A stretch of DNA of 49,813 bases from Pseudomonas citrullilanati (GCF_030580855.1 NZ_JAUQOP010000037.1:1-49813), one strand, 5' to 3'; positions 1-8,192 are shown, numbered from the stretch's first letter. The notes: a model not told the origin generated them from the sequence alone. A program made the numbers and translations.

Positions 1-90
1 AATGTGATCTTTGGTCCGGTGATCCTAGGCCACGTCAACGCCAGGGACGCTAAAAACGGCTATGTTTCAATCAAAGTGTCACCTATGTGA
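1..90 (+). CDS. C-terminal fragment of a transposase, probably IS481 family (cut by window edge)
   Basis: An open frame runs from the first base to a TGA at 88-90 and encodes 29 residues ending in KVSPM. It has no start in the window. It is called as a transposase tail because the sequence immediately after it (100-115) is the exact inverted copy of a 16-bp motif that precedes the IS481-type transposase start at the other end of the window. The two elements would have the same orientation. The protein fragment alone is too short to prove the family, so the call rests on the shared terminal repeat. Confidence 0.55.
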   Translation, partial: NVIFGPVILGHVNARDAKNGYVSIKVSPM

Positions 91-127
91 ATGCACTTTT
101 TTGTAACCCATGTGGTTGTCCCGTACA
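73..127 (+). mobile_element. Right end of an IS481-type element with its terminal inverted repeat
   Basis: Positions 100-115 read TTTGTAACCCATGTGG, the exact reverse complement of 49700-49715. Similarity continues outward into the stop region (CACCTATGTG against CGCACATAGGTAA). The element probably ends near 127, where the dispersed repeat begins with TTGCC (128-132). TTGCC is also the last sequence before the element at the right end of the window, as expected for a short target duplication. Confidence 0.6.
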
Positions 128-310
128 TTGCCCCACCACTCGGCACCTCGCCTATGGCTCGGTGTGCCCGAACGCCGGCATTGCTCCGTGGGCCGCCGCG
201 AAGGGCCATCCATGGCCCAGCGCGGCTAACCCGGCATCCATGCCGGGTTGCCCACTGCGCAACACCGTCGTTCGGCCAGCGTGGTTAATGGGGCGTTCAA
301 GATCAAAAGC
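128..310. repeat. Half of a dispersed Pseudomonas intergenic repeat
   Basis: A non-coding GC-rich stretch begins TTGCCCCACCACTCGG and contains palindromic pieces such as GGCATCCATGCCGG. From general familiarity with fluorescent Pseudomonas genomes I recognise it as the downstream half of a common interspersed repeat. The upstream half (GGTTCCGCCCTTACGGCGGG and the inverted pair ACTTTTGG/CCAAAAGT) lies at 49620-49687. A short run of AAAGC repeats ends the block. ORFs across it look spurious. Confidence 0.5.
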
Positions 311-349
311 AAAGCAAAAGCAAAGCTGTGTTCCGGTGGGCCTGTGTCC

Positions 350-662
350 TTTATTGTGGGAGCGAGCTTGCTCACGATGGCGGCCTGACAGCCAACCAGT
401 CTCTTTCCTTTATCGCCAATCCCCTGTGGGAGCGAGCCTGCTCGCGATGGCGACCTGCCAGCCAACCAGTCTCTTTCCTTTATCGCCAATCCCCTGTGGG
501 AGCGGGCTTGCTCGCGATGGCGGCCTGACAGCCAACCAGTCTCTTTCCTTTATCGCCAATCCCCTGTGGGAGCGAGCCTGCTCGCGATGGCGGCCTGACA
601 GTCAACCAGTCTCTTTCTCTTTTATCGCCAATCCCCTGTGGGAGCGAGCTTGCTCGCGATAG
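350..662. repeat. Tandem array of five REP palindromes with a 70-bp period
   Basis: REP cores (TGTGGGAGCGAGC plus an inverted arm of the type GCTCGCGATGGCGG) begin at 355, 425, 495, 565 and 637. The first four are exactly 70 bp apart and the last is 72 bp away because of a two-base insertion in the spacer. The spacers are nearly identical (CCAACCAGTCTCTTTCC). The overlapping ORFs exist only because this repeat lacks stops in several frames, so I do not call a gene. Confidence 0.9.
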
Positions 663-702
663 CGGCTTGCCGCCCAGCTACGCTACCAACCCCCACACCC
701 GC

Positions 703-1506
703 TCAATGCACCACTGAATTTGGCGGCAGGTGCCCCAGTCGTTCCGTCAGTCGGATTCGCTGGATCGGATCGTCGCTGAGCAGCAGGGCATGTTCCAGGT
801 CGAAGCGTTCGGCGTTGGGGCAGTCGAGCCGTTGGTACAGGCTGGCGCGGGCCAGGTAGTCGGCGGCGCTGGCGTTGCCCAGTTCCAGCACGCGTTCGGC
901 GTCGATCAGGGCGGCGATGTATTCGTCGTTCGCCAGGTGCAGTTGGCGCAGGTTGCGCGACAGTCGCTGGAGCATCTGCATCGGCTCGGCATTGACCAGG
1001 TGTTCGGCCTTGAGCGGCATGTTCGCGCCGTATTGGCGATGCAGCAGGTCCCGGCAGTCGTGAGGATACAGCCGGCGTCCGCCGCAGGGGTCGAGCAGGT
1101 GGTCGGCGCCGGGGACTTTCAACAGGAAGTGCCCGGGGAAGTTGACACCGACCATCGGAATCTCCAGGCCTCGCGCCAGTTCCAGGGCAATCAGGCCCAA
1201 GGCCAGGGGTTGCCCGCGCTTGCACGCCAGGACCTTGTCGAGCAGCGCCGCCCGCGGGCGTAGGGGGGTGGCGTCGTCCTGGGCGAATCCCAGGTCGTTG
1301 AGCCGTCGCAGCAAGGGTTGGGCCAGTTCGCTCACCGGCAGCATCGGCAGGCCATGGCTGACCCGTTGTTGCAGGTCCCTGAAATCGCGCAGCAAAGCCG
1401 GCACGTCCACGTCGCGATCGTGTTCGGCGGCGATCCACAGCGCGGCTTCGAACAGGGCCGGTGGCGAGCGGTGCAGGCAGGCAAAAAAGGCTTGGCGCGG
1501 TTTCAT
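703..1506 (-). CDS. SirB1-family (transglutaminase-like/TPR) protein
   Basis: The 267-residue product matches the SirB1/UPF0162 family: a helical N-terminal half with a transglutaminase-like core (around residues 90-170, including GVNFPGHFLLKV and DPCGGRRLYP) and a TPR-like helical C-terminus. The biochemical role of the family is not settled. I start at the ATG at 1504-1506 (MKPRQAFF), preceded by a purine-rich GGAGAG. A longer frame reaches 1614 but its extra N-terminus does not look like the family. The gene is divergent from the leucine-dehydrogenase homologue, with a 186-bp gap between them. Confidence 0.85.
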   Translation of the reverse strand: MKPRQAFFACLHRSPPALFEAALWIAAEHDRDVDVPALLRDFRDLQQRVSHGLPMLPVSELAQPLLRRLNDLGFAQDDATPLRPRAALLDKVLACKRGQPLALGLIALELARGLEIPMVGVNFPGHFLLKVPGADHLLDPCGGRRLYPHDCRDLLHRQYGANMPLKAEHLVNAEPMQMLQRLSRNLRQLHLANDEYIAALIDAERVLELGNASAADYLARASLYQRLDCPNAERFDLEHALLLSDDPIQRIRLTERLGHLPPNSVVH

Positions 1507-1652
1507 CGACACTCTCCGGGCTATGCCCCCGTTGTAGCCCCGCCATTGATTTTCGTCCAGTCGCGGGCCTGCACAGTCACCGGTTATGCCGAAAAGACTG
1601 GCGGCCCTGGGCACTTATGCCGGTGTGTTTCAGCAAATTTCGAGGGCGCGCC

Positions 1653-1658
1653 TATACT
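1653..1658 (+). promoter_or_regulatory. Candidate -10 element for the dehydrogenase gene
   Basis: CCTATACT lies 35 bp before the ATG, followed by a GGGAGC ribosome-binding site at 1681-1686. No good TTGACA-like -35 is present. CTATACT with a weak -35 would fit a sigma-S type promoter, but this is a reading of one hexamer only. Confidence 0.35.
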
Positions 1659-1692
1659 GGCGAAACGAACAAAGTGATTCGGGAGCCTTTCG

Positions 1693-2712
1693 ATGTTCGC
1701 TCTCATGCAAAGCTCCCGCCTTGAATCGCTGCACTTAAGCGTAGACCCGATAACCGGGTTGAAGGCGGTGATTGCCATTCATTGCAGCCGTCCCGGGCCC
1801 GCCCTGGGGGGGTGTCGTTACCTTGCCTACCCTGATGACGAAAGTGCCGTGGCGGACGCCGTGCGCCTGGCCCAAGGCATGAGCTACAAGGCCGCGCTGG
1901 CCGGCTTGCCGGTGGGTGGCGGGGTGGCGGTGATCATGCGCCCGGCTCATGTCGAAAGCCGCGCCGCGCTGTTCGAAGCCTTTGGCCGTTGCATCGAGCA
2001 ACTGGACGGGCGCTACATCACCGCCATCGACAGCGGCACGTCGGTGGCCGACATGGATTGCATCGCCCAGCAGACCCGCCACGTCACCAGCACCACGGCC
2101 TCGGGCGACCCCGCGCCCCACGCGGCGATGGGCGTATTCGCCGGGATCCGGGCCACGGCCATGGCCCGCCTGGGCAGCGATAACCTGGAAAGCCTGCGGG
2201 TGGCGATCCAGGGCCTGGGCAATGTCGGGTATGCCCTGGCCGAACAGCTGCACGCCGCCGGTGCCGAATTGCTGGTCAGCGACATTGACCCTGGCAAGGT
2301 GCAATTGGCGATGGAGCAACTGGGCGCGCACCCGATCGCCAACGATGCGCTGCTCAGCACGCCTTGCGACATCCTCGCCCCCTGCGGCCTGGGTGGCGTG
2401 CTCAACAGCCACAGCGTGGCGCAACTGCGCTGTTCGGCCGTGGCCGGTTCGGCCCATAACCAGCTGAGCAACCTGCAAGTGGCCGATCAACTGGAAAGGC
2501 GCGGGATCCTCTACGCGCCGGACTACGTGATCAACTCTGGCGGCCTGATCTACGTCGCCCTCAAGCACCGTGGCGAAGAACTGCCCACCATCACCGCGCA
2601 CCTGTCGAAGATCGGTGCGCGGTTGACCGAAGTCTTCGCCCACGCCCAGGCGGAGAAGCGCTCACCGGCGCGGGTGGCCGATGAGCTGGCGGAGCGCTTG
2701 TTGTATCGCTAG
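1693..2712 (+). CDS. Leucine dehydrogenase homologue lacking the catalytic lysine
   Basis: The 339-residue protein belongs to the Glu/Leu/Phe/Val dehydrogenase family, which reversibly deaminates branched-chain or aromatic amino acids with NAD. An N-terminal dimerisation/substrate domain contains GGCRY (39-43), the substrate-binding lysine in MSYKAALAG (K66) and the DSGTSVADMD motif (D113). A Rossmann domain follows, with GLGNVG (174-179) and SDID. The usual GGGK, which carries the lysine acting as catalytic base, reads GGGVAVI here with Val78 in that place. Length and all other motifs are normal and the frame is open. The protein may have lost dehydrogenase activity, gained another role, or carry a recent or sequencing change. 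Confidence 0.88.
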   Translation: MFALMQSSRLESLHLSVDPITGLKAVIAIHCSRPGPALGGCRYLAYPDDESAVADAVRLAQGMSYKAALAGLPVGGGVAVIMRPAHVESRAALFEAFGRCIEQLDGRYITAIDSGTSVADMDCIAQQTRHVTSTTASGDPAPHAAMGVFAGIRATAMARLGSDNLESLRVAIQGLGNVGYALAEQLHAAGAELLVSDIDPGKVQLAMEQLGAHPIANDALLSTPCDILAPCGLGGVLNSHSVAQLRCSAVAGSAHNQLSNLQVADQLERRGILYAPDYVINSGGLIYVALKHRGEELPTITAHLSKIGARLTEVFAHAQAEKRSPARVADELAERLLYR

Positions 2713-2733
2713 CCGTTACCAGCCCACGCGCGA

Positions 2734-3939
2734 TCACGGCCGGCCACCCTCGGCGACGGTGACGGTTTTGCTTTCGCGGGTGCAGGTCAGTGCGAAATGG
2801 GCCACGAGGCCGAAGATCAGCCCCCAGAACGCGGCGGCCAGGCCGAGGAAACTCATGCCCGACGCCGTTACCAGGAAGGTGATCAGCGCGGCTTCCCGTT
2901 GTTTCTCATCCGCCATGGCACCAGCCAGGCCGGCACTGATCGCACCGAACAAGGCCAGGCCGGCCAGGGAGGCGATCAGCTCCTTGGGCAGGGAGGAGAA
3001 CACCGACGCCAGGGTCGCGCCGAAGGTGCCCATCAGCAGGTAGAACACGCCGCAGGCAATCCCGGCGATGTAGCGCTTGTCGCGCTCCTCGTGGGCTTCG
3101 CGACCGGTGCAGATCGCGGCGGTGATGGCGGCCAGGTTGAAACCGTGGGAGCCGAAGGGGGCCATCAGGACCGAACCGATCGCGGTGACCGAAATGATCG
3201 AGCGCGCCGAGGTATCATAGCCCGAGGTACGCAGTACGGCCATGCCGGGGACGTATTGGCCGGTCAAGGTCACCAGCGCCAGTGGCAGGCCGATGTTGAT
3301 GATGGCGTGCCAGTTCCATTCCGGTGCGATGAAGATCGGGTGGGCCACCGCGATGGTGATCGAACCGCCATTGAGTTCCCCCAGCGCGGCGGCCACCGCG
3401 CAGCCGACGATCAGCACCGAGAGGATCGCGTAGCGAGGTGAAAAGCGCTTGAACAGCAGGTAGGCGGCGATCATCGCCAACACCAGCGCCGGTTGCAGCT
3501 TGATGGAGGTGAACAGTTCGGCACCGAAGCGAAACAGGATGCCGGCGAGCATGGCGGCGGCAATCGCCTTGGGCAGGCGGCTCATCAGTTTATCGAAGGC
3601 CCCGGACAAGCCGATCACGGCGATGAGCACCGAGGCCACCATATAGGCGCCGATGGCCTGGGGCAGGCTGACGGTGGGCAGCATCGACACCAGCAACGCG
3701 GCGCCTGGCGTTGACCACGCGGTGATCACCGGCACTCGCAGGCGCCAGCTCAGGAACAGGCCGGTGATCCCGCTGCCGATGGAGATGGCCCAGATCCATG
3801 AAGACACCACGTCATTGGGCAGATGCGCTTCCTTGGCGGCTTGGAACACGATGATGAGCGGGCCGGCATAGGAGATCACCACGGCGATGAAGCCCGCGAT
3901 GACCGCCGACAGGGATAGATCCTTTCTGAACATGTTCAT
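2734..3939 (-). CDS. benE: Benzoate/H+ symporter, BenE family
   Basis: The 401-residue product is an inner-membrane protein of about 11-12 hydrophobic segments, starting MNMFRKDLSLSAVIAGFIA. It matches the BenE family in length and in motifs such as AWSTPGAALL and GSHGFNLAAITAAICTG. Members import benzoate or related aromatic acids with protons. No ben or cat catabolic genes are nearby, so the substrate is open. A second ATG lies two codons downstream. The gene is divergent from a MocR-type regulator, and the AT-rich gap between them carries matching operator-like repeats, so that regulator probably controls it. Confidence 0.87.
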   Translation of the reverse strand: MNMFRKDLSLSAVIAGFIAVVISYAGPLIIVFQAAKEAHLPNDVVSSWIWAISIGSGITGLFLSWRLRVPVITAWSTPGAALLVSMLPTVSLPQAIGAYMVASVLIAVIGLSGAFDKLMSRLPKAIAAAMLAGILFRFGAELFTSIKLQPALVLAMIAAYLLFKRFSPRYAILSVLIVGCAVAAALGELNGGSITIAVAHPIFIAPEWNWHAIINIGLPLALVTLTGQYVPGMAVLRTSGYDTSARSIISVTAIGSVLMAPFGSHGFNLAAITAAICTGREAHEERDKRYIAGIACGVFYLLMGTFGATLASVFSSLPKELIASLAGLALFGAISAGLAGAMADEKQREAALITFLVTASGMSFLGLAAAFWGLIFGLVAHFALTCTRESKTVTVAEGGRP

Positions 3940-3982
3940 GAGGTCTCGGCTTGGCGCGACGGCTACGCGCAGTGAGTAACGG

Positions 3983-4186
3983 ATTGAGTCGATTGAATTG
4001 ATTCGACATCAGTGTATTTGAATAAATTGAATTGATTCAATAGGGCGAAGAATTGACGCGAAGCATTTCGATGATTATTGAGGAGTTATTTGTATATATC
4101 TATTTGATTTATATAAAAATAATATCTACTGATTTTATTTTTTGCTTAAAGCGTGTTACCCCGTCGATCGAATCAATCGACTCAAT
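3983..4186. promoter_or_regulatory. Operator-like repeats between benE and the MocR-type regulator
   Basis: The 14-mer ATTGAGTCGATTGA at 3983-3996 occurs in exact inverted orientation at 4173-4186. A near-palindrome, ATTGAATTGATTCAAT, lies at 4026-4041. The shared half-site is TTGATTC or GAATCAA. MocR/GntR regulators bind repeated half-sites in the gap to a divergent target, so these are likely binding sites. The rest of 3940-4237 is strikingly AT-rich for this genome and holds no gene. Confidence 0.6.
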
Positions 4187-4273
4187 TTGCAGAGTATATT
4201 GAATAAATAGCGTCCGAGCGCCCTGTGATATGCTCGGGTGATTCAGCATTTCTACGATGGGCAGCGGTCATTC

Positions 4274-5662
4274 ATGTGGGTTCCCCAGCTAAGCGAGTTC
4301 AACCAGCCGATGTATCTGTCGATCGCCGATGCGTTGGCGCGCGACATCGGCAGTGGCGTGTTGAAGGAAGGTGATCGCCTGCCGACCTTGCGGGAGCTGG
4401 CCACCACCTTGAACGTCACGCCCGGCACCATCAGCCGGGCCTACAGCGAGGCCCATCGGCGCCGGCTGGTGCGGGGGGAGGTGGGACGCGGTACTTACGT
4501 GCTCAACCAGAAGCAGTCGGAGGCGTCGGCCACTCACGGCGCCTCGCCGCTGAACCTGGGGCAATCGGAATGGCTCGATCTTTCGATCATCAAGCCCTAC
4601 AGCGCAACCCTGGAGCACTGGCTGCGCGATGCGCTGGTGGACATGGCCAAGAGCCCTGATTTCGCCCGCACCCTGGATTACGCACCGGATGGCGGGCACC
4701 CGGCGCATCGCGAGGCGGGTGCGCAATGGTTGCGTCATTCGTTGCCCGATGCGCAATGGCAGCAAGTGGTGATCACCGCCGGGGCCCAGCATGGCCTGAT
4801 GGTCGCGATGAGTGCCCTGACCAATGCCGGCGACCTGGTGCTCTGCGAAGCGCTCTGCTACCCCGGGATCATTTCCCTGGCCCACGGCCTTGAGCGCCGC
4901 CTGCGGGGCGTGCCGATGGATGACGAAGGCATCCTGCCCGATGCGTTGCGGGAACTGTGCCTGCGGGAAAAACCGGCGATGCTGGTCTGCGTGGCGACCT
5001 GCCAGAACCCGACGGCGGCGATCATGTCCCAGGAGCGCCGGGCCCGGATCGCGGCAGTCGCCGAGGAGTTCGACTTCATCATCCTGGACGACGACATCTA
5101 TGGCTTCCTCGCCACCGATCCCTCGATCAAGCCGCTCTCGGCGTTCGCACCGGATCGCTCGGTGTACCTGACCAGCCTGTCGAAGTCGATCATGCCGGCG
5201 CTGCGTGTCGGCTACCTCTACAGCCCGCCGAAGCTGCTGTCGCGGCTGACCTCGATGGTGCGCAGCAGTGTCTGGATGCCGTCGCCCCTGACCGCGCAGT
5301 TGGCCAGCCATGTGATTACCGAAGGCCTGGACAAGCAGTTGGTCCGCATCCAGCGCAACGAGGCGGCGGAACGACAGGCGATCGCCCGGGAAATCTTCGC
5401 CAATGTCGAACTCAAGACCCAGCCTCACTCGTATCACGTCTGGTTGACCCTGCCCGAGCCATGGACCAGCGACGAGTTCGCCATGCTCGCCCGCGCCAAC
5501 GGCGTGCTGGTGCTCAGTGGTACCCAGTTCCAGGCTGAGCGTTCCGGTACGACCCGGTGCGTGCGGCTGGTGCTGATGTCCCCGACCAGCCAGGGGGAGT
5601 TGCGCTTCGCCCTGACCAAGCTCGCCAGCCTGATCGATTCCGACCCGCGTCGCTACTACTGA
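4274..5662 (+). CDS. MocR-type regulator: GntR HTH fused to an aminotransferase-like domain
   Basis: The roughly 462-residue protein has an N-terminal winged-helix GntR domain (IADALARDIGSG, LPTLRELATTLNVTPGTISRAY) followed by a fold-type I aminotransferase domain. In that domain VATCQNPTAAIMS, ILDDDIYGF and the PLP-lysine segment SLSKSIMPALRVGY are visible. Such proteins use PLP or an amino compound as effector. The ATG at 4274 (MWVPQLSEF) fits the family N-terminus. A GTG at 4238 would add 12 residues. It is divergent from benE, the likely target along with itself. Confidence 0.85.
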   Translation: MWVPQLSEFNQPMYLSIADALARDIGSGVLKEGDRLPTLRELATTLNVTPGTISRAYSEAHRRRLVRGEVGRGTYVLNQKQSEASATHGASPLNLGQSEWLDLSIIKPYSATLEHWLRDALVDMAKSPDFARTLDYAPDGGHPAHREAGAQWLRHSLPDAQWQQVVITAGAQHGLMVAMSALTNAGDLVLCEALCYPGIISLAHGLERRLRGVPMDDEGILPDALRELCLREKPAMLVCVATCQNPTAAIMSQERRARIAAVAEEFDFIILDDDIYGFLATDPSIKPLSAFAPDRSVYLTSLSKSIMPALRVGYLYSPPKLLSRLTSMVRSSVWMPSPLTAQLASHVITEGLDKQLVRIQRNEAAERQAIAREIFANVELKTQPHSYHVWLTLPEPWTSDEFAMLARANGVLVLSGTQFQAERSGTTRCVRLVLMSPTSQGELRFALTKLASLIDSDPRRYY

Positions 5663-5732
5663 AAAAGCTCGCAGCCTCCGACGGCGCCTGCAGGTGAATT
5701 CCTGCAAGCACCGTCGGAGGCTGCGAGCTTTT
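5663..5732. terminator. Bidirectional terminator hairpin
   Basis: A perfect 22-bp inverted repeat (arms 5663-5684 and 5711-5732, outer bases AAAAGCTCGCAGCC) separates the convergent regulator gene and yebG. The arms begin with A and end with T runs, so it can act in both directions. Confidence 0.85.
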
Positions 5733-5734
5733 GC

Positions 5735-5995
5735 TTATTCGTCCGACGGATTGAGCAGTTCGGACAAGGCGTCCGGCTGGCTCTTGAATGCCTTGGCGAA
5801 CACATCGCGGTTCTTCGCCATGTAGATCCCGGCTTCCTCTACCTGTTGCTCACTCAGCGATGGCACCGCTTTGTGCAGCACCTCGGCCAGCAATTCAGCG
5901 AGTTCCAGCATTTTGTCATGACGGTCAGCTTCGGCTTTATCCATGAACAAGCGCTCCAGATCTCGGCTGCTGCGGTATACCACTTCGACGGCCAT
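5735..5995 (-). CDS. yebG: YebG-family SOS-inducible protein
   Basis: The 86-residue product starts MAVEVVYRSS and contains KAEADRHDKMLELAELL, matching the YebG family in length and in these conserved positions. YebG is a small DNA-damage-inducible protein of unclear function in the LexA regulon. Regulation can be read directly: a perfect CTGT-N8-ACAG LexA box lies 43 bp upstream. The gene ends at the shared terminator with the MocR-type gene. Confidence 0.88.
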   Translation of the reverse strand: MAVEVVYRSSRDLERLFMDKAEADRHDKMLELAELLAEVLHKAVPSLSEQQVEEAGIYMAKNRDVFAKAFKSQPDALSELLNPSDE

Positions 5996-6037
5996 TCACC
6001 ACCTCACATGCCTTCACATTGGTTGTCTGTATGACTA

Positions 6038-6053
6038 CTGTATTTATATACAG
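6038..6053. promoter_or_regulatory. LexA (SOS) box upstream of yebG
   Basis: CTGTATTTATATACAG is a perfect match to the CTGT-N8-ACAG consensus with an AT-rich centre. It lies 43 bp upstream of the yebG start, where LexA would block the promoter. No other gene here is placed to use it except possibly psiE, whose start is 220 bp away on the other strand. Confidence 0.9.
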
Positions 6054-6272
6054 GCAAAAGAATAAGCGAATCCCTGCCCTTTGGGTAGTGGCTTTTTAAT
6101 GTAGACCGATTTCGGCGTTTGTCGTGAAGGCCCGTAAAGGCGATTTTCCTACTCGACGTGCCGCATGCAGGCCTGTGGCCATCTCATCGTGAGCCGCTGG
6201 CCTTTTTTCTGCATGCAGAAACGTCACGTCCAACCCGCATCATCCGGTCGAGTCGACCTAAGGAATCACATC

Positions 6273-6773
6273 GTGAAAATCAACTGGGCCGAGAACCTGC
6301 GCCAGAATGTGCATCAACTGGCCGAATCGTTGGGCAACCTGTTCGTCGAGACCTTCCACTACCTGGCGCTGTTCGCCATCGGTGCGGTGACCGCGTGGGC
6401 GGCGGTGATGGAGTTCCTGCAGATGATCGAGGCGGGACACATCAAGATCGATGACATCCTGCTGCTGTTCATCTACCTGGAGTTGGGGGCGATGGTGGGG
6501 ATCTACTTCAAGACCAATCACATGCCGGTGCGTTTCCTGATCTACGTGGCGATCACGGCGCTGACGCGCCTGCTGATTTCCAACGTTTCCCACCATAGCC
6601 CGCCGGACCTGGGCATCATCTACCTGTGCGGCGGCATCCTGCTGCTGGCGTTTGCGATCCTGGTGGTGCGCTACGCTTCGTCGCAATTTCCTTCGGTGAA
6701 GATCGAAAACCCGCACCGCAAGGTGGGTGCGGGTTCCAGCGAGCATGCCGAGGTGGAGAAGGGCGAGATCTAG
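6273..6773 (+). CDS. psiE: Phosphate-starvation-inducible protein PsiE
   Basis: The 166-residue inner-membrane protein has four hydrophobic helices (approximately 22-44, 58-80, 87-105, 114-135) and a charged cytoplasmic tail. It matches PsiE, a phosphate-starvation-induced protein of unknown function. I use the GTG at 6273 (KINWAENLRQ) because AAGGA sits at 6260-6264 at good spacing and the upstream part of the frame is not membrane-like. I saw no clear Pho box. Confidence 0.85.
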   Translation: MKINWAENLRQNVHQLAESLGNLFVETFHYLALFAIGAVTAWAAVMEFLQMIEAGHIKIDDILLLFIYLELGAMVGIYFKTNHMPVRFLIYVAITALTRLLISNVSHHSPPDLGIIYLCGGILLLAFAILVVRYASSQFPSVKIENPHRKVGAGSSEHAEVEKGEI

Positions 6774-6898
6774 TGCCCTGTCTCGCAGATAAGCTGTTCA
6801 CTTCTGGCGGCGTCTTGAGTGCCCGGCCGGCGTCGCCACCCGCCGGGCCACTCGCTAAAAGAGAACGTATTTGCGCGACAGGACACCGGCCGAGCCGC

Positions 6899-7219
6899 CT
6901 ACTGGAGACCGGCTGCGGAGGAGGTTGCGCCCTGTGCCTGGGGAGGAGGCAGCTTGATGTTATCCCCGCCGGTCATGGCCTCGAGGATGGCCACGGCGCT
7001 GTGGCCCTGCTCGATGGCTATGCCGAACTGGATGCTCTGCACCAGGCGGCGCAGGCGTTCCGGGTCATTGCGCTGCTGGGCGCTGATCATGCGCTTGGCG
7101 ACGACGCGGCCGCTCTTGGACAGGGTCAGCATGATGCTGCCGTCCAGTCCCTGGATGCTCAGGTTGATTTGATAGTGCGGCGCAAAAGCGTCGGTAATGA
7201 TCTGAAAAGGGTTGTCCAT
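6899..7219 (-). CDS. DUF3509-family protein
   Basis: The 106-residue cytoplasmic protein starts MDNPFQIITDAFAPHYQINLS. It looks like the Pseudomonas DUF3509 family: a short beta-rich N-terminal half (GLDGSIMLTLSKSGRVVAKRMIS), an alpha helix, and a low-complexity proline/glutamine tail. No function is known. It stands alone, convergent with psiE. Confidence 0.7.
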   Translation of the reverse strand: MDNPFQIITDAFAPHYQINLSIQGLDGSIMLTLSKSGRVVAKRMISAQQRNDPERLRRLVQSIQFGIAIEQGHSAVAILEAMTGGDNIKLPPPQAQGATSSAAGLQ

Positions 7220-7709
7220 GATGCGTCACCGCCTGATTGAACGTGCAGTTGTTGACCGGCCTTGATCGGGATTAGTTCGCAACACCGGACCATCGGCCAT
7301 TCCTTGATCGTGTCCATCGGTTTCCCGGGCCCCACGGGTGACAACCCGGGGATCGTGACCCGTGGCGGCTCCGTCATGGGATAGCAAGGGGCATGCCGGA
7401 AAAATCGTCGGACAATGTCGGCGGGGGCCGCTATCGGGATGGGCGGGAATGAACGGGCGACACCTGCCCGTTTCGGGGCGCGATGTTCATCGGCGGTGCA
7501 GCTTCGAGGGTTTTTTTCGGGGAGGGTGTGGCGGGGCAACTCCCGACATTAACAGCGCTTTTGTCGGTTGTCCGGCTTTATTTGCAAATGAATATTTATC
7601 TTTTTTCAGGGGTTGAATTGTTCTCCCGCCAGCCCGACTCTGTATTCAAGGGGTCGTTGCACCTACCGTCGATGACCCCCGGCGAGCTAGCTGAAATAAG
7701 GGATGAACT
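7220..7709. other. 490-bp intergenic region without a recognised gene
   Basis: This lies between the divergent DUF3509 and HPF-like genes. The part near 7330-7360 is rich in short inverted pieces (ACGGGTGACAACCCGG, GTGACCCGTGG). The part near 7560-7620 is AT-rich and could hold the HPF-like gene's promoter. The short ORFs here have no visible ribosome-binding sites or family features. I see no tRNA or known small RNA. Confidence 0.5.
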
Positions 7710-8120
7710 ATGCAAATCCAAGTCAACAGCGATAACCATGTTCAAAGCAGCATCCGACTGGAGGAGTGGGTACGTACTACCATCGAAAGCACGCTCGAAC
7801 GTTATGAAGAAGACCTGACACGGGTTGAAGTCCATTTGCGGGACGAGAACGGCGACAAGCCGGGGCCCCATGACCTGCGTTGCCAGCTGGAAGCACGGCC
7901 AAAGGGCCATCAGCCGGTTTCCGTGACGCACAAGGCCGATTCGCTGGAGCTGGCGATCGAAGGTGCGGCCACCAAGCTTGAACATGCCCTGGAGCACCTG
8001 TTCGGCAAATTGCGCGGCAAGCGCGCTGCCAGCGCGGCGCCGACCGAATCGGTCGCCTTGGCCGATGCGCTGCTGGAAGAAGAATTCCTGGAGAACGAAC
8101 GGGCCACGCTTCACGGGTGA
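7710..8120 (+). CDS. HPF/RaiA-family ribosome-associated protein
   Basis: The 136-residue product has the S30AE/RaiA-type layout: MQIQVNSDNHVQSSIRLEEWV, a helix (IESTLERYEEDLTRVEVHLRD), the strand-forming CQLEARPKGHQPVSVTH, and a second helix (LELAIEGAATKLEHALEHLFGKLRG). An acidic tail follows. Members bind the ribosome decoding region and damp translation or promote dimerisation. This one has a longer HLRDENGDKPG turn than classical HPF and is not beside rpoN, so it is probably a second, stress-specific paralogue. AAGGGA precedes the ATG. Confidence 0.82.
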   Translation: MQIQVNSDNHVQSSIRLEEWVRTTIESTLERYEEDLTRVEVHLRDENGDKPGPHDLRCQLEARPKGHQPVSVTHKADSLELAIEGAATKLEHALEHLFGKLRGKRAASAAPTESVALADALLEEEFLENERATLHG

Positions 8121-8147
8121 CGCCGGTTCACTTCAAACCCCATCGGA

Positions 8148-8176
8148 AAAAGGGCCTGCATTTGCAGGCCCTTTTG
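8148..8176. terminator. Intrinsic terminator after the HPF-like gene
   Basis: AAAAGGGCCTGCA (8148-8160) pairs with TGCAGGCCCTTTT (8163-8175) across a two-base loop. T and A runs at the ends allow use by the convergent AraC-type gene as well. Confidence 0.85.
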
Positions 8177-8192
8177 CTTGGACGTCGGTTGA

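Noticed and set aside
87..662. 191-residue ORF over the left-end repeats
   Set aside because: It is repeat-driven: the 70-bp REP unit is open in several frames, giving a periodic peptide with no start signal or family.
350..662. CRISPR-like regular repeats
   Set aside because: Both the repeat and the spacer are conserved between units, the repeat is a REP palindrome, and no cas genes are present.
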